In this document: piece after piece, positions 21,807 through 34,400 of the stretch
How positions within the stretch are numbered: position 1 is the stretch's first letter
Layout: every line of letters starts with the position of its first letter
Origin: Jaltomata sinuosa
Taxonomy: Eukaryota; Streptophyta; Magnoliopsida; Solanales; Solanaceae
DNA: 64,000 nucleotides
Assembly (NCBI GenBank): GCA_003996215.1
Contig: QJPP01001531.1
Coordinates: forward strand, 434,001 to 498,000
Reading direction: 5' to 3'
The notes under the pieces: generated by a model
What the model was told of the DNA's origin: nothing
Database searches by the model: none
What the model saw: only the letters and a program-made list of their open reading frames with translations
Made by a program: the position numbers and the translations under genes

Positions 21807-23940
21807 CGGCCTCAACTCACCCACATTAGGTACACATAAATGACCCTGGTAGCAAAGTACCATATCCCCCTAGGGAGAAAACCTCTACTCTCTGCTGATG
21901 AACTGCACCTTTTAACTAAAGCAATATGGTATCACTGTCCTATTTCTCTTTAACCTCCGCTACCAATGAAGATTCTGACCCATTCTGGACTATCACACCA
22001 CCATTTGTTGTGTCCATGAGGCAAACTCCTAAGAGAGCAAGCCTATAAACATCCCTGACTAATTCTTTCCTCTCTTCCTCAACATGTGACACACTACCCA
22101 TGGACAGACTGCTGAGGGCATCAGCCACTACATTGGCCTTACCTGGATGGTAGAGCACATTTATCTCATAGTCTTTGAGGAACTCAAGCTATCTTCTCTA
22201 ACAAAGATTCAAGTCTTTCTAGGTGAACATATACTAGGGTCTCTTATGATCTGTGAACACATAAACATGAACACCATACAAGTAGGGTCTCCAATCTTTA
22301 GGGCAATCACAATAGTTGCAAGATCAAGTTCATGAGTCGGGTAGTTCTTCTCATGAATCTTAACCTGTCTGGAAGCATAAGCTACGACCTTACCCTACTA
22401 CATTAAAACAGAACCCAGGCTAACCCTAGATGCATCACAATAAACCAAATAACCATTTAAACCCTCTAGTAGAGTCAAAATGGAAGTTGTAGTCAACCTG
22501 GTCTTCAGTTCTAAGAAAATTTTCTCACACTCATCTGACCATTGAAACTTGACCTTCTTCTGAGTCAATTTGGTCAATGGGGCAGCTATGGATCAAAATC
22601 CTTCCACAAACCTCTTGTAATAACCAGCCAATCCCAAGAAACTCATGATGTTTGTCAGAGAGATAGGTCTAGGACAGTTCTTTATTGCCCCAATCTTCTA
22701 AGAATCGACTCGGATGCCTTCACTAGACACCACATGACCAAGAAAAGCAACTGATTTTAACCAGAACTCACACTTACTAAACTTGGCGAATAACTGGCGG
22801 TCTTTGAGAGTCTGCAGAATGACCCTCGGATGATTCGCATGCTCTTCCTTATTTTGAGAATACACAAAAATATCATCAATGAAGACAATAATGAACAAGT
22901 CCAAATACTGTCTAAACACCCTGTTCATTAAGTCCATGAAAGTTGCAGGAGCATTTGTAAGTCCAAAAGACATAACCACAAATTCATAGTGACCATACCT
23001 AGTCCTGAAGTCTATCTTCAGGATGTCACTATCTCTGACTCTAAGATGATGATAGTTGGACCTGAGGTCTATCTCAGAGAAGCAACTAGCACCCTGAAGC
23101 TGGTCAAACAATTCATCAATCCTGGGGATAGGATATTTATTCTTGATTGTGACTTTGTTCAACTGGTGGTAGTCTATGCACATCTTGAGAGCACCATCTT
23201 TCTTACGCACGAAGAGCACTGTAGCACCCCATTGAGAGATGTTGGGTCTGATGAAGCCCTTATCTAGAAGGTCTTTCAACTATTCTTTCAATTCCTTAAG
23301 CTCAAATGGAGTCATTTTGTAGGGAGGAATCGAAATAGGCTGGGTATCTGGAAGAAGATTTATTTCGAAGTCAATTTTCCATTCGGGAGGAACTCCGGGA
23401 AGATTTTCTAGAAACACTTCTGGGAATTCATTCACCACTGGAACTGACTCAAGAGTTAGGGTCTCTAAGTCTGAATCCTTAACTTGAACAAGATGATAGA
23501 TATACCCCTTGGAAATTATTTTTCTAGCCTTAAGGTAAGAGATGAATCGACCTACAGGCACTGAGGTACTACCCTCCTATTCTAAGACTGGCTCATTTGG
23601 AAACTGAAATGAACGATCCTAGTTCTGTAATCAACTGAGGCATAATAGGAATGTAACCAATCCATGCCTAGAATAATATCAAAGTTAGTCATTTCTAATT
23701 CTACAAGATTGGCTGAGGTGACTTTCTGGGAAACTGTGATTGGGCAATTTTTGTATACTCGTCTAGCTATAACTGGGTCACCAACTGGAGTAGAGACTAA
23801 GAAGGGTTCTGGGATGATTTTTGGACTGACACCAAAATTCACTACTATATAAAGAGTTACAAAAGAAAGTGTAACCTCTAGGTCTAACAAAGAATAAACA
23901 CCTAAATGGAAGACTTGTAATGTACCCGTGACCATATCAG
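21807..23940 (-). pseudogene. Element C pol: protease, RT, RNase H and integrase start
   Basis: Read from right to left on the minus strand. Protease (about 23935-23585): the active-site triplet is destroyed (LLDLEVTLSF where relatives have a D-x-G). Next block to about 23280 ends with TPFELKELKE. RT (23279 to about 22698) is open and has CIDYHQLNKVTIKNKYPIP and an intact FIDD (codons 22872-22877). RNase H has a TAGTAG double stop (minus strand of 22395-22400), the same double stop at the same place as in A. The linker carries HPGKANVVADALSSL (about 22150). The frame reaches VGELRP at 21807, where B is inserted. Confidence 0.88.
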
Positions 23941-25143
23941 GAGAATCCTCCTAGTCATGTCGAGTCTGAAGGGCATACAACTTATTTTGGTGTTGACCAC
24001 CACATGTACCAGATGAGGCACCCTATTGAGTGGGGCGACCCGCTAGAGCTGCTGCAGAGCTGGCCTGATTCTGTGAACGAGTATCCTTACCCTTCTGAGA
24101 ATTTACGGGGCACTCTTTCATCCTGTGGCCTGGCTTATCACACCCAAAGCAATTATACTATCTGTCATGCACTCACCCTGGTGGCTTCTACCACACTTCT
24201 TACACACTGGATGAGTGCACCCGCTAGTAATTGTACTTTGGGACTTAGAGCTTGGCGCTCTATCCCGTTAATCCTATTTGAATTTTGGCACTGGAGCACT
24301 AGTAGAAGATATAGCTAGAGTTGAAGATTTCTGACAGAACTGAGAGCGGTTACCACCCTCTGACTTCTGCTGAAAGTAGTTGAAATCACCTGTTCTGGCT
24401 CTCTTACTTTCTCGTTCCCTCTCGTTGATTTTCTCTTCCTTAATCTGCTGAGCATAAGTAACCAACCTAGAGATGTCCATCTCCTTAACAAGCATGACCG
24501 TCTTGCACTCCTTGACCACATCATCGGACACCCCATATACGAACTTACTCATGTGGGATCTAGAGTCAGCCACTATTGCTGGAGCATACTTAGACAGTTG
24601 TGTGAACTTGAGTGCATACTCCTTCACACTCATATCGTTCTACTTCAAGTTTATTAATTCTTGGACCTTGGCCTCCCTGATCTCAAGTGGGAAGAACCTG
24701 TCCAAAAATGCAGTCATGAACTGGTTCCAATCTACTAGACCTGCACTTGCACAATGATACTCCTTCCACTACTGATAACAAGTGTAGGCCACTCCCTTCA
24801 GCTGATAGGCGGCTAAATATGAACCCTTGACTGGAGTGAAACCCATAATGTATGTTACCTTCTGGATGTCATCAAGAAACTCCTGCGGATCTTCTTTTTA
24901 TTTAGACCCATGAAATTTCAGAGGGTTCATCCGAGTGAAGTCCCAGATTCTAGCTCTGACATTGTTTGTCTGAGGTGGAACTGGTGCCACAGCCCGCTGA
25001 TTGACCTGAGCTATCATGGCCTGGGAAAGCATTTGAAATGCAGCCCTAAATTTTGCATGCATGACTTGCTCATTCAATGAGTCTGCTGGAGCTGCTGGTG
25101 CTGGCTGATTCCTGGCGTTAGCTCTTCTAGGAGGCATTTTCAC
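23941..25143 (-). pseudogene. Element C gag pseudogene
   Basis: Minus strand. Start at 25137 (MPPRRANARN; an ATG two codons upstream at 25143 is also possible). Capsid motif LKFTQLSKYAPAIVADSR lies in the open part 24633-24274; the zinc knuckle (CFGCDKPGHRMKEC, near 24150-24110) is intact. Breaks: stop after HGSK at about 24898, changes of frame near 24310, TAG stops near 24025 and 23955. Closest in the window to gag of A and E. Confidence 0.88.
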
Positions 25144-25339
25144 TGAAATGCAAAGAGCATGAGTTAGAAGGAGATTAAATAGAGTTCATACTCTATAGCA
25201 TGAGCTGAAATGTAGATAAGAGAAGTTGTTCCTAATGACATATCATAGCTTCTCCCTCATAAGTGTGGCGCACTTCACACCCATGAAGAAGACTCTACTT
25301 GACGCGGCTTTCCGACACCCTAGGACACTTGAACCTGAT

Positions 25340-25351
25340 GCTCTGATACCA
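25340..25351 (-). other. Element C primer binding site (tRNA-iMet)
   Basis: GCTCTGATACCA on the plus strand is the complement of TGGTATCAGAGC. The leader to gag is 25144-25339 and non-coding. Confidence 0.88.
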
Positions 25352-25357
25352 ATTTTT

Positions 25358-27470
25358 TCATGCCCCGAGGCTACCTCCTAGACATAACATGGTGCTTAGT
25401 GTCACAAGTGACCCCAAGCTAACCCATGGTCTGGCATATCTAGACAATTTTAGTTAAAAACATATATTGTACGGAAGCTGAAAATAGTTTAACATCTAAA
25501 GTGGGAAAGAGCCCAAAACATAATTGAATATAAAAATATATATAGAGTATAGTGATGACTGAAAACAACACTAACAACTCAATAGAAGAATCTAGTCTAT
25601 TCCTGAAAGCCTCTAACTGGTGTGAGTTGCTGGAACATGCCCCCAGCTAACTCTAATAATCTGAAACTGAAAAATAAAGACTGAAAGATAAAGCATGTCT
25701 GTCATCCTTGAACTATGAGGATTCACCACTGAAGCTGCTGAGTAAGGACTGAAAGTCAATTTAAGCGCTGTCTGGATGCTGAGCTCCCGAACCTACATTA
25801 TAAAATAATGTAGTACAAAAGTATGCGTCAGTACTTTGAACGTACTGAGCATGCGGGATATGTGCTAAGATGAACAACATAATAACTGAACATAGAAATG
25901 TATATTGCAACATAGACTGATAGGTAAGCTGAATGCAATGACCAAATAAATATCATGAGTACATAAAACATGCTGATCTGACTGACTGAATATAAGGTCA
26001 ATGCAATGTGAATCTGACTGTGGTAGATACTATTAACCGACATACCCCAGGCTGAGCTAACTATGGGGCAAACCTGTAACCCTGGATGGGAGGGTGTTCA
26101 TACCTTCCCAAGGGTATAAAAAAAGCTGATGTGGATCCACTAAACTGATGTCCACAAGGGACAAGGGTGTCAGGCCTAGTCTTATGGGTGACCTCATATT
26201 GAATACGGTGGCGCTGTAGTTATGGGACTCAGGGACTACTACTAAAGGTCTCAGCCTAAGCTGACGGGTAAGCCTTTATCCCTTTGTCCGCTCAGTGCTA
26301 AGTCTACTCCTAACTGAATACATAAGCAATAGAATGCAAGTTGAAATGCTGGATAGCTTAAATACTGATAATCATCCGAGAATGCAACATACAAATGCTG
26401 AAAGTGATGGCATTCTAATTCTGAAGCATGATTGTCTTATTTATCTGCCTAGCAAGTGTAAATTATAAATACTGAATTTAAGACAAGCTAGGGTTACTGA
26501 GTCCTGTAAATATGACTATGCTAATTTTCCAAGAAATATAAAATAAATATCATTTAAACAATAGCATCTGAATTGAAAGGAATCCCTAAGATTTAGGAAC
26601 CCTAGGTCTGAATATTTCATGGAGAACTGAAGAACTGACTGAATTCTAGGGACCTAATGGGTGAAAGGAACCCACTAGTGAAATCTCACATACCTGGAGA
26701 AGAAACTATGGAGGAAAACCTTGGGATTAGGGCTGAGCTTGAAGAATACCTCCTTCTTGTTCTTGAGAGAAAACTGACACCTCTTTTTTGCTTCTTTTCT
26801 TTATAAGTCTGATGATTTTAGGAGAATAGGCGATTTAGGTAGTGTTTGACTAATAAACTAGGGTTAGAACCACTAAAACATTGTATCTTAGGCATTAAAA
26901 GAGGTAGAAAAAGTCTAGAATGCCCCTGGGAAAATTAAAAAAAATTGTTGAAATTTGCGACTTAGGTTCCACGAATCGAAACCACGACTCGTGGAAACTT
27001 TCGTGGCTCATGGAACCCTGTCTTGGTTCCTGGGTCTGGAAATCTGGGCTACTGGAAAGAAGTTCCACGAGGGTGGTCCACGACTCATGGAAACTTTCAT
27101 GGGTCATGGATCTTGGGAACTTGGTCTGAGCTACTGAAGTTGGTTCCTCGACTTGGGTTCATGACTCATGGACCCTTCCACGGTCTGTAGAACCCAGTCA
27201 AAGTTCTTAGAGAAATGGCTGGCCTCAGGTTTGGTTCCACGACTTGGGTTCATGACTCGTTGATCCTTCCACAGTTTGTAGAACCCAATTGTGGTTCTTA
27301 GAGAATTCTTCAGGTCTCTGATCACCTTCCACGGGTCCAGACCATGACTCGTGGAAACATCCATGGGTCGTGGATCGAACTCGTGATTCCGACTGACAGT
27401 TGGAAAAATATATGTTTTTTCTTCTATTTTTTTTAGCTAAGTCTGGGCTTGAAAGTTCTAGGGTGTTACA
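25358..27470 (-). repeat. Element C 5' LTR
   Basis: Minus-strand LTR of 2113 bp starting TGTAACACCCTAG at 27470 and ending near 25358 (end degenerate, GCATGA). Conserved U5 words match A and E (for example the ACATAACATGGTGCTTAGTG region near 25383). No purine tract precedes the start; instead there is LTR sequence of D, which shows insertion of C into D. The plus-strand bases AAAAT (27471-27475) would be the target duplication. Confidence 0.8.
26957..27395. repeat. LTR word-repeat cassette of element C
   Basis: Some 12-15 variants of CCACGACTCGTGG or its halves, interleaved with TTGGTTCC and GAAACTTTCATGG-like words. A perfect example is CCACGACTCGTGG at 26992-27004. It lies upstream (minus strand) of the AT-rich promoter-like region. 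Confidence 0.72.
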
Positions 27471-27986
27471 AAAATGGTCGCCAAAATGGTCCGTTTTGGC
27501 CACAAACTCACCATTTTCTTAAGTGTTTTAACTCCCTGAATTTTACGAGTTTCTGGACCTGGAAATGGTTGGGAAAATGGACCGTTCTCCCTGAAAAAGG
27601 ACCATTTTCTCTTCCATTTTAACTTCCAAAATTCAACGGACTTCTGGTCAAACAGATGTCTTCTTGGTAAACTAATCATAACTTTTGACTCCAGACTTGT
27701 ATTAACACGCGGTTCACAGCGTTGGAAAGAAAACTCAAAGATCTTTAATTTGGTCGGTCATAGGCCACCTAACTCTATATATTCTAGGAGTTATGATTAT
27801 TTGAAATTGACCCTAGTTTAGTCTTACATGAAAACTTCTTTGGTTGAGGTGCTTTCAACTTAACCTTTTAATAGGAGTTTCTTATGAACATGATTCGCAT
27901 ACAAAATTCTTCCCACACTAGGGAATTGATCATGACTCTTATGGAAAATGGTTCGGGTCTTAGCTTAGAATTTTTGGGGTGTTACA
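27471..27986 (-). repeat. Element D 3' LTR, first 516 bp
   Basis: Minus strand, starts TGTAACACCCCAAAAATTC at 27986 right after a purine tract and runs to 27471, where C is inserted. Its own cassette (27471-27610) repeats AAATGGTCCGTTTTGG-like words, for example the stem CCAAAA...TTTTGG at 27481-27499. The rest of this LTR should lie to the left of C and is not in the window. Confidence 0.75.
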
Positions 27987-28020
27987 ATATCTCCCCCTTG
28001 GGATCATTCATCCTCGAATG
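27987..28020 (-). other. Element D polypurine tract and 3' motif
   Basis: Minus strand CCAAGGGGGAGATAT directly before the LTR start, preceded by CATTCGAGGATGAATGATCC, as in A and E. Confidence 0.8.
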
Positions 28021-30910
28021 AAGACTTACTAGGCTGGGGTTGTGGGCAAAGGAGCTGCAATCCCACCAACTGACTTCTAAAAGTTAGAATATTGACATGG
28101 TAACTGATTTCTGACTGAAATACATAGCGAGCAGAATTTACGAGACCTGTATTCATACTGAGAGCATAAGAACACTGATGGAATGTGAAATAAAATATCC
28201 AACCTGCTAATTGGTCTGTATTGAGAGAGAGAGAGTAGGGACTCAAATGAAACTTATTGAGAATAAATGCCTTCTTAGAATTCGCGATTAAGTGAAAGAA
28301 ACAAAAAGCTGAGAGGAGTTGCTATACGAGAAAACTATCCTCTTCTAAATTAAACTTACTACCATGGATTGAATTGAATGTAGGGCCTTCTGGCCTTAGA
28401 AATGATTACCAGCAGGTCCGAACTGATCTGATATGAGGGGTCTACTATCTTGATAGATGAAGCTACTGAACATAAGGTATGAACACCCTGGGAACGGAGT
28501 AAGAACAAGACTATTTCTTCCTTAAACAATGCAGTTGACCACCCTTAAGCTTAGGAACACCCTTTTTAACTACACTAATCTAAAATTCTCACCTGTGCAC
28601 ATATAGATGCTAATGTCTGAGTCTAACCACCTTCTTTCACCGTGTTCAAGCCTATCTCGACTGAATTTCTTGCATCTAGAGTTATCTCCCAAGAATGGTA
28701 TTCCTTCTTATCATGAAAATCAACTAACCTTGAGCTCTTAATCAATGGGTCACTAGTCGCGCAAAATAAAGCCCCACATATATTTCATCACGACATTCAA
28801 GCCTATTATTATGATCACCTCATTATTTCCTTGCAACAGACACTATCTGAAACTTTTATCCTCTTCCCTAGCATATCTATAAGCTGCAACTTCAAGAACT
28901 TCTACAACGAGACATACCAAAATTCCTCATCTAACTATTACACATGAATGATTCTTACCTCGCAACTCACCCACACCTACAAGCTAAGGTGGAACTAGTA
29001 ACCAAAAAGGAAAAAATCTACTACTTCCCATCTACGCTAATACTTAGCTCTCTTTACTAACACTTATGAAAACATAGGCCAATATCACGGAAGGAGTAAA
29101 CTGGGAGCATGAGCATCATGCATGAAAGAATACTGATCAGTCTATACTTACCCTTAGCTTGATCTAGCCACTGAAGATGAGATCTGAGAAGTTAAGTGCA
29201 AAGGCCTGTGTGTTTCACCTTCTGGACTGGATATATAAATCATGCTTAGAGTAAGAAAATCATAAGCACGAACTGTTCAAGAAATCTGACCTGAGCATAT
29301 GCATGGCATAATATGGTGTCATTAGCCATCAAGGTATATGTTAAAGACTAGACTGAGTATATAGAACAGAGCAGATTATGAGGCATGAGTTTACATAAAT
29401 AACGAGTCTCATAGCATAAAGCTGGGACTCATAGAATCGTAGAGTAAGACTAGAATCGCTGTTTGGAAAAGTTTTCTGTTTGTTTTAGGAGCTGAGCATG
29501 GAGATGAATCTACACATAGTGCATGAACTTAGCCATGAATATGACATAAATATGTCTGAGTATAGTGTCATCTTGACTGAGGTACTAGAAAATCCAATGG
29601 AATAAGAATGGATCGACATACTATCATAGCTCTTACTAGAATTTTATACTAGTTCAGTTGCACGACTCAACTTGGTTATTTATTCTATTATCTCCCACTT
29701 AGCTCAAGAGTCAACCTTGTAAGTTTGCAGATCTCTCTCCCAAATAAGACTATAATCAACAAACCATGGTAAGGTTGGGGTATCACTGTACTCCTAGATG
29801 CTAAACTCTCCCTAATAAGTTGTAACTGGAGATGATATACCCTTGCTAGGTCTACTTCTGACGCATCTCTTAGCTTTCTCGTTACCCTTAAGGCTATCAC
29901 TAGAGGACTCATACTCTTACTGGCACACCTAACCACTTCTTCTAACACTTAGCAATATGACCTTTGCTTATTCATCTACTAACATCACATCTCTAAGTTT
30001 AAATCCGCCCAAATCAACTAAATTAAAGCCATACTAAGAAACTCAACATCGTCTATCTGAAACCTCTTGAATTCATCTCTAAGAACACCATATAATATAC
30101 ACCTAGCCTTCTCCATAAATAATAACCTGAGAATTCCAAACTAGTCACACATATAACCATAGAATGTTTGAACATCGTGCCACAACATACTATTCTAGAT
30201 ACACATCTACCCTTCTACCATTCAGGGATCTTCTTTACCTAGTTCAAATATGATCTAAGATTACTATGGCTACAAACTTTTGTCCATCAGTATCCCAATC
30301 TTATGGTTATTATACTTCTGAATTCATACACCTAGCTCTGGGGTTATTCTGCTACTTATCTCCCATAACATCTCAATTCACACTAACTCTTGAGTGACTA
30401 TACTATCCAAACGCTTAGAGAACTATACTTTTTGGTTGAGGTACCATTTGTAGTAAAGTTTCTAGAACGGGGTCTGAGAGCACATCCTGTTATAGGCTCA
30501 ACTGCATGAGTGAAAAAAGGTACATATGTTTGAATCAATAGACCTCACGAGTGAAAAAGGGTACATGCATTTGAATCAATAGACTTAATGCACTAGTGGG
30601 CTCCTCTCAAGCCCTTGTACAGTCTCTTAACTTTCTGATTACTCTATATGACAGTATTTCACTGATAGGAATCTAAACTTAACTGTTTCCACCACCTCAA
30701 AGATGATTCATGATTGGAGGAATTGGATTAACGCACGAATCTGCAAAAGTTTCTTAAGGAACAAATTTACTGCACGATATAGAGTATGAAAGAAGGGAAA
30801 CATTTCCTAAATGCCCTGTATCCCCTCGAAGAAAAGTACAAATGTCTATGTACCATTCTGTAAGACTACTATACATGGCTTCATAAACACTCTAGGACAC
30901 TTAACTTTGT
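28021..30910 (-). other. Non-coding interior of element D
   Basis: I find no protease, RT, RNase H, integrase or Gag motif. Open frames are short (86 codons at most) and unconserved. At 30511-30592 a unit of about 42 bp occurs twice (GAGTGAAAAA(A/G)GGTACAT...TTTGAATCAATAGAC). Since the ends are retroelement ends, this is probably the body of a non-autonomous element; another explanation is a heavily decayed coding interior, but then some pol words should survive as they do in the neighbours. Confidence 0.55.
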
Positions 30911-30922
30911 GCTCTGATATAT
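30911..30922 (-). other. Element D primer binding site, degenerate
   Basis: The minus strand reads ATATATCAGAGC; eight of the twelve bases including TATCAGAGC agree with the tRNA-Met site, and it lies four bases from the LTR end. Confidence 0.6.
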
Positions 30923-30926
30923 ATTT

Positions 30927-31429
30927 TATCACGCCCTGAGCCTACACCCTGGACATAACATGGGACCTGAGACCACAAGTGATCCCAAGCTAACCCTTCT
31001 TACTGGCATAATTTAGGAGCATCTAAATAGAAATAGATAACAAAAAAAATATTATGCGGAAGATGAAACATATGCCAAGATCTTGAAGAGACTGTAATAA
31101 ACTGAAGTTTTATAAACTAAAATACAACTCAGTACAAAAATGATACAATTGACTGACTGACTGTCTATGAAGCCTCATTGAACTACAGTTAACCGGTACA
31201 TAACCCCCAACTATCTTTAATCAATGTATAACAACTGAAATAACTACTATAAATACTAATTGATGGGAGTTCCCAAAAAAAGAGAACTCGTTGCATGCTG
31301 ACTGAAAGTTGCGATCAGTCTAACCATGATCCTGAAAGCTAGAACTAAAACGTGCATCATTAAAAGGATGCAGCACAAGAAGGTATGCGATCAGTACTTT
31401 GAATTTACTGAGCATGTGAAATATGTACT
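30927..31429 (-). repeat. Element D 5' LTR, 3'-terminal 503 bp
   Basis: Minus strand, ends GGCGTGATA. The plus-strand words GGACATAACATGG, CAAGTGATCCCAAGCTAACCC and CAGTACTTTGAATTTACTGA match the U5 side of the LTRs of A and C. It is cut at 31429/31430 by element G. Confidence 0.78.
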
Positions 31430-34400
31430 TGTTATGTTCATTTTCGAAAATTCAAAAATTACTTCGTAACTTTGTGATGAAAAATATCATTTATTTCATT
31501 TTATTTTGAAAAAATAATTTAGAGAGAGTGTAAAAAGGAGAGTCGCCACTTAATTTTAGGAAAATTAAGAAACCATTTTAAAAGGTAATTTTGAAAGAAA
31601 ACTTTTATTGAAAAACCAGATTCTAGGTAAGGGTTCAAGTTAAGTTCGAAAGAAGGTGTTAGGCACTTTCGAAAATCCACAACGTGTGGTTTCTGACGGA
31701 TTTAAAATATTTGGCTAAAACCTTAAAAATTCTTTTAGTTATTTTAAGATAAATCTTGAAGTTCATTTGGAAATATTTATTTAAAATGGATAGAATTTAT
31801 TAAGACATCCATTTATTATTTTCCAAATTAATGAAATAAACTAAATGTCAAAGTTTCAATATAATTCTAATTTTAACAATATTATCCGAATTAAGAGTTT
31901 ACGTTAAATTATTAACCTAACTTCTTAAATGTGGATTTTGAGCTACTTAATGACTATGAAGGGACATAAAAAATTCCCCAAGTCATTCTACGAGCTTAAA
32001 TTTGCCTAAATTAAATCGCATTTGATAAGCACTTGTGCGGATAACACATTTTAATATAAGGAAAACCAAAATGAATTCGAAATAACTCCACGGGAATTTA
32101 TCCAAGCTAACTAAAAGTTTTAAGCATTCAAACAACTTGAAAAAATATACCAATATAGAGAAGTAAGGAAAGAAATAAGGTTGAACTCAAATTGGTTCTC
32201 TCGTAAGTTGCTGCTACTGCCAATTTTTGGACTCCAAGTCCAACATCTTTATTTTCAGCCCCTTTGGGACTGTTTTTGTTGCTCGAAATTCAAGCCTTTG
32301 GCCTTATATTTGCCTCATTTTCAATGTCTTGATGAAGATTGACTCGACGAGGAATGAATGCAATGGAATGGGAGTCCATTTGGACTCGTCTCGGAAGTGC
32401 ATGCATAGAAGATAAAGGATAAGAATTAGCAGTCAAAATAGAAAACCAAAACAGTATAAATAGAAAGAGATTTCTCTTGTCATATATGAACACATCCTAA
32501 ACATAAAGGAAACACAAGTCATATCCCTTCACGAACTAAACATCAACTAAATCCAAAGACAAACAATGGAAATCCACCTACTGCATTCACACCAACATTA
32601 ACTTCAAAAAATCCAGGAAAACATATACCATTCTGGAAGCATACAAAAGAAAGGTACATCTCGTGTTCAAGAAATAATTAGTGTCTTAGAGGAAAATAGA
32701 TATGACTCTGCGAGATGACATTAAAGTCTTGTTCTTTACTGTGATATAAGTCAACAGTGGGAAAATATCTATATTAACAGCCAACATATTCTGGTAAAGG
32801 AGAAAGAGACCTAAAATAAGACTAACATTTCAATGGGTTTACACTTCACTAAGTCAAAAATTTTTAAGATTTAAACTCAATGTACTTTTAAATAAAAGAG
32901 CGAAACAGTTTGCCAGAGATTTTTAAGAACAAGTTAAATCAAGTGGCAAGTATAACTGTCCAAACTTATCGTCGCAAGCCAAAGCTAGTGCTTAAAATTC
33001 AAGCGAACGGCAAACAGAGGCATGATTTTAACTAATTATATGCAAGCTGCCAGATAACCTAAATATATTCAAATCTTGTTTTCTCATATCATAAAAGAAT
33101 AAGCAATAAAAGAAGATTAAGCTCTAAGACATAGGTGAGACTCAAAGTACCTAATCATACTTTAAACTAGCCTTCCTAGTGATCAAATATATAAGCTCCT
33201 ACCCCCAGATAATATCACAAACTTGTAACTTTTATATAAGCTTTCAAATGGGTAAGCTAAACTCAGAACAAAACAAAGAAAAACTCTAATATGTCTTTAT
33301 TCAAACTAAGTTGGTTTCAAACAAGGAGGTAGCATTATTTTAAGGACACAAATAGGACTACATGGACTGTTTTCAACATCCAAAGTAACAAAATCGAATG
33401 CTAAAGAGTATATTCTAAAGTGATACTTTCACTATAACGCTTAGCAATTAGCCTAACTGATGACGACTCTTGTCCTCTACTTAGTGATTAAGACGATATA
33501 TTAACTATATCTCAACCACTTGGTTCACTGGACAGTCACAAAAGTACACATAAATACTCATAGCAAAGGGTGATGAAACTTGTAGGAAAAACCAAAAATA
33601 AAGTAAAGAAAATGCTAAAGGTTTAAACTTTATCCAACGCTCTAAGATAAATTCAATGCTTCTTCTATACACATGAAAATCACAGCAACCCTTACACGAT
33701 CATACAAACAACAGCTTCAAACAGATAAAAATTCCAACTTTCATTCCAATAACCTCAACGAAATTTAATCATGTCTCACTCCAATATCAAACATATGTTT
33801 TCATACAAGACCAGCCCAAACAATTACTAAATCCATAACAGTAATAAAATTCCACATCATAACAACCCAAACGTGAAAGAAAAGATGAAAAGAATAGAGC
33901 CCTTACCTATTTTAGAGCAGCGTTCGGGGATGACGAGTGACGAGATAGACGATTCCACCACCTTCTTTGAATTGAGGCAGCCACAAAATAGCAAAGGATG
34001 GAGTGTGAGCCAAGAACTCCTAAAACTTTTATGTGGGTTTTCTCCTCTACAACTCTTGCATCTTATGATACAGAGATTAGTTCTCCAAAAGACTCAAAGA
34101 ATTCTCCAAAAGACAGCCCCTAACAATGAAAAGAGAGAGCAAATTTATAGGAGAAATTGGGGTAAAAGAGGGGGGGAATCTGATGGGGTTTTTGGGCAAA
34201 CCACTTAAAAAATTCAAATTTTGAATTTGGATTCCTTGAAGGCAAAGGAATTGAGGCCATATATTGTACGAATTCGTACACAAACGGGCAAAAACGAGAG
34301 TAATCAACTGAGATTTTGGGATTGGAGGACACCTGGGTTCTACTAGAACCTTCTAAGGTCTTCTAGCTATTGAAAATTGCACAAGGACGAAGACGCAGTG

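Larger units (their letters stand above)
9633..27470 (-). mobile_element. Element C: A-type chromovirus on the minus strand, split by element B
   Basis: Read on the minus strand: 5' LTR (27470 to 25358), primer site, gag from 25137, protease, RT with an intact FIDD, RNase H, then integrase, which is cut at 21807/10217 by element B and ends at 9633 against the 3' LTR of A. It shares the gag start, LTR start and 3' motifs with A and E. The integrase end, chromodomain and 3' LTR are missing to the left. Its 5' LTR start lies inside the 3' LTR of element D, so C inserted into D. Order of events: D, then C, then B and A. Confidence 0.85.
27471..31429 (-). mobile_element. Element D: non-autonomous A/C-type LTR element
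   Basis: LTR start, purine tract and 3' leader motif (27971-28020) and the opposite LTR end with a degenerate primer site (30911-31429) are all of the A/C/E type, but the interior of about 2.9 kb has no gag or pol motif on either strand. This is the layout of a large non-autonomous derivative mobilised by proteins of relatives. C is inserted in its 3' LTR and G in its 5' LTR. Confidence 0.65.

Noticed and set aside
26895..27503. Several overlapping ORFs with repeated SHESFHESW-like words
   Set aside because: They are frames through the CCACGACTCGTGG cassette of the C LTR; the repetition comes from the DNA repeat.
25358..27986. Single 2.6-kb LTR shared by C and D through unequal recombination
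   Set aside because: A second LTR start (TGTAACACCC at 27470) without a purine tract shows that the 5' LTR of C was inserted into the 3' LTR of D, which explains the extra 516 bp more simply.
28021..30910. Host gene in the interior of D
   Set aside because: No long open frame, no splice-consistent coding blocks and no known domain; element ends on both sides explain it better.
33873..34208. 111-codon ORF as a possible small host gene
   Set aside because: It overlaps the minus-strand promoter region (TATA box at 34141) of the G LTR and has no recognisable domain.
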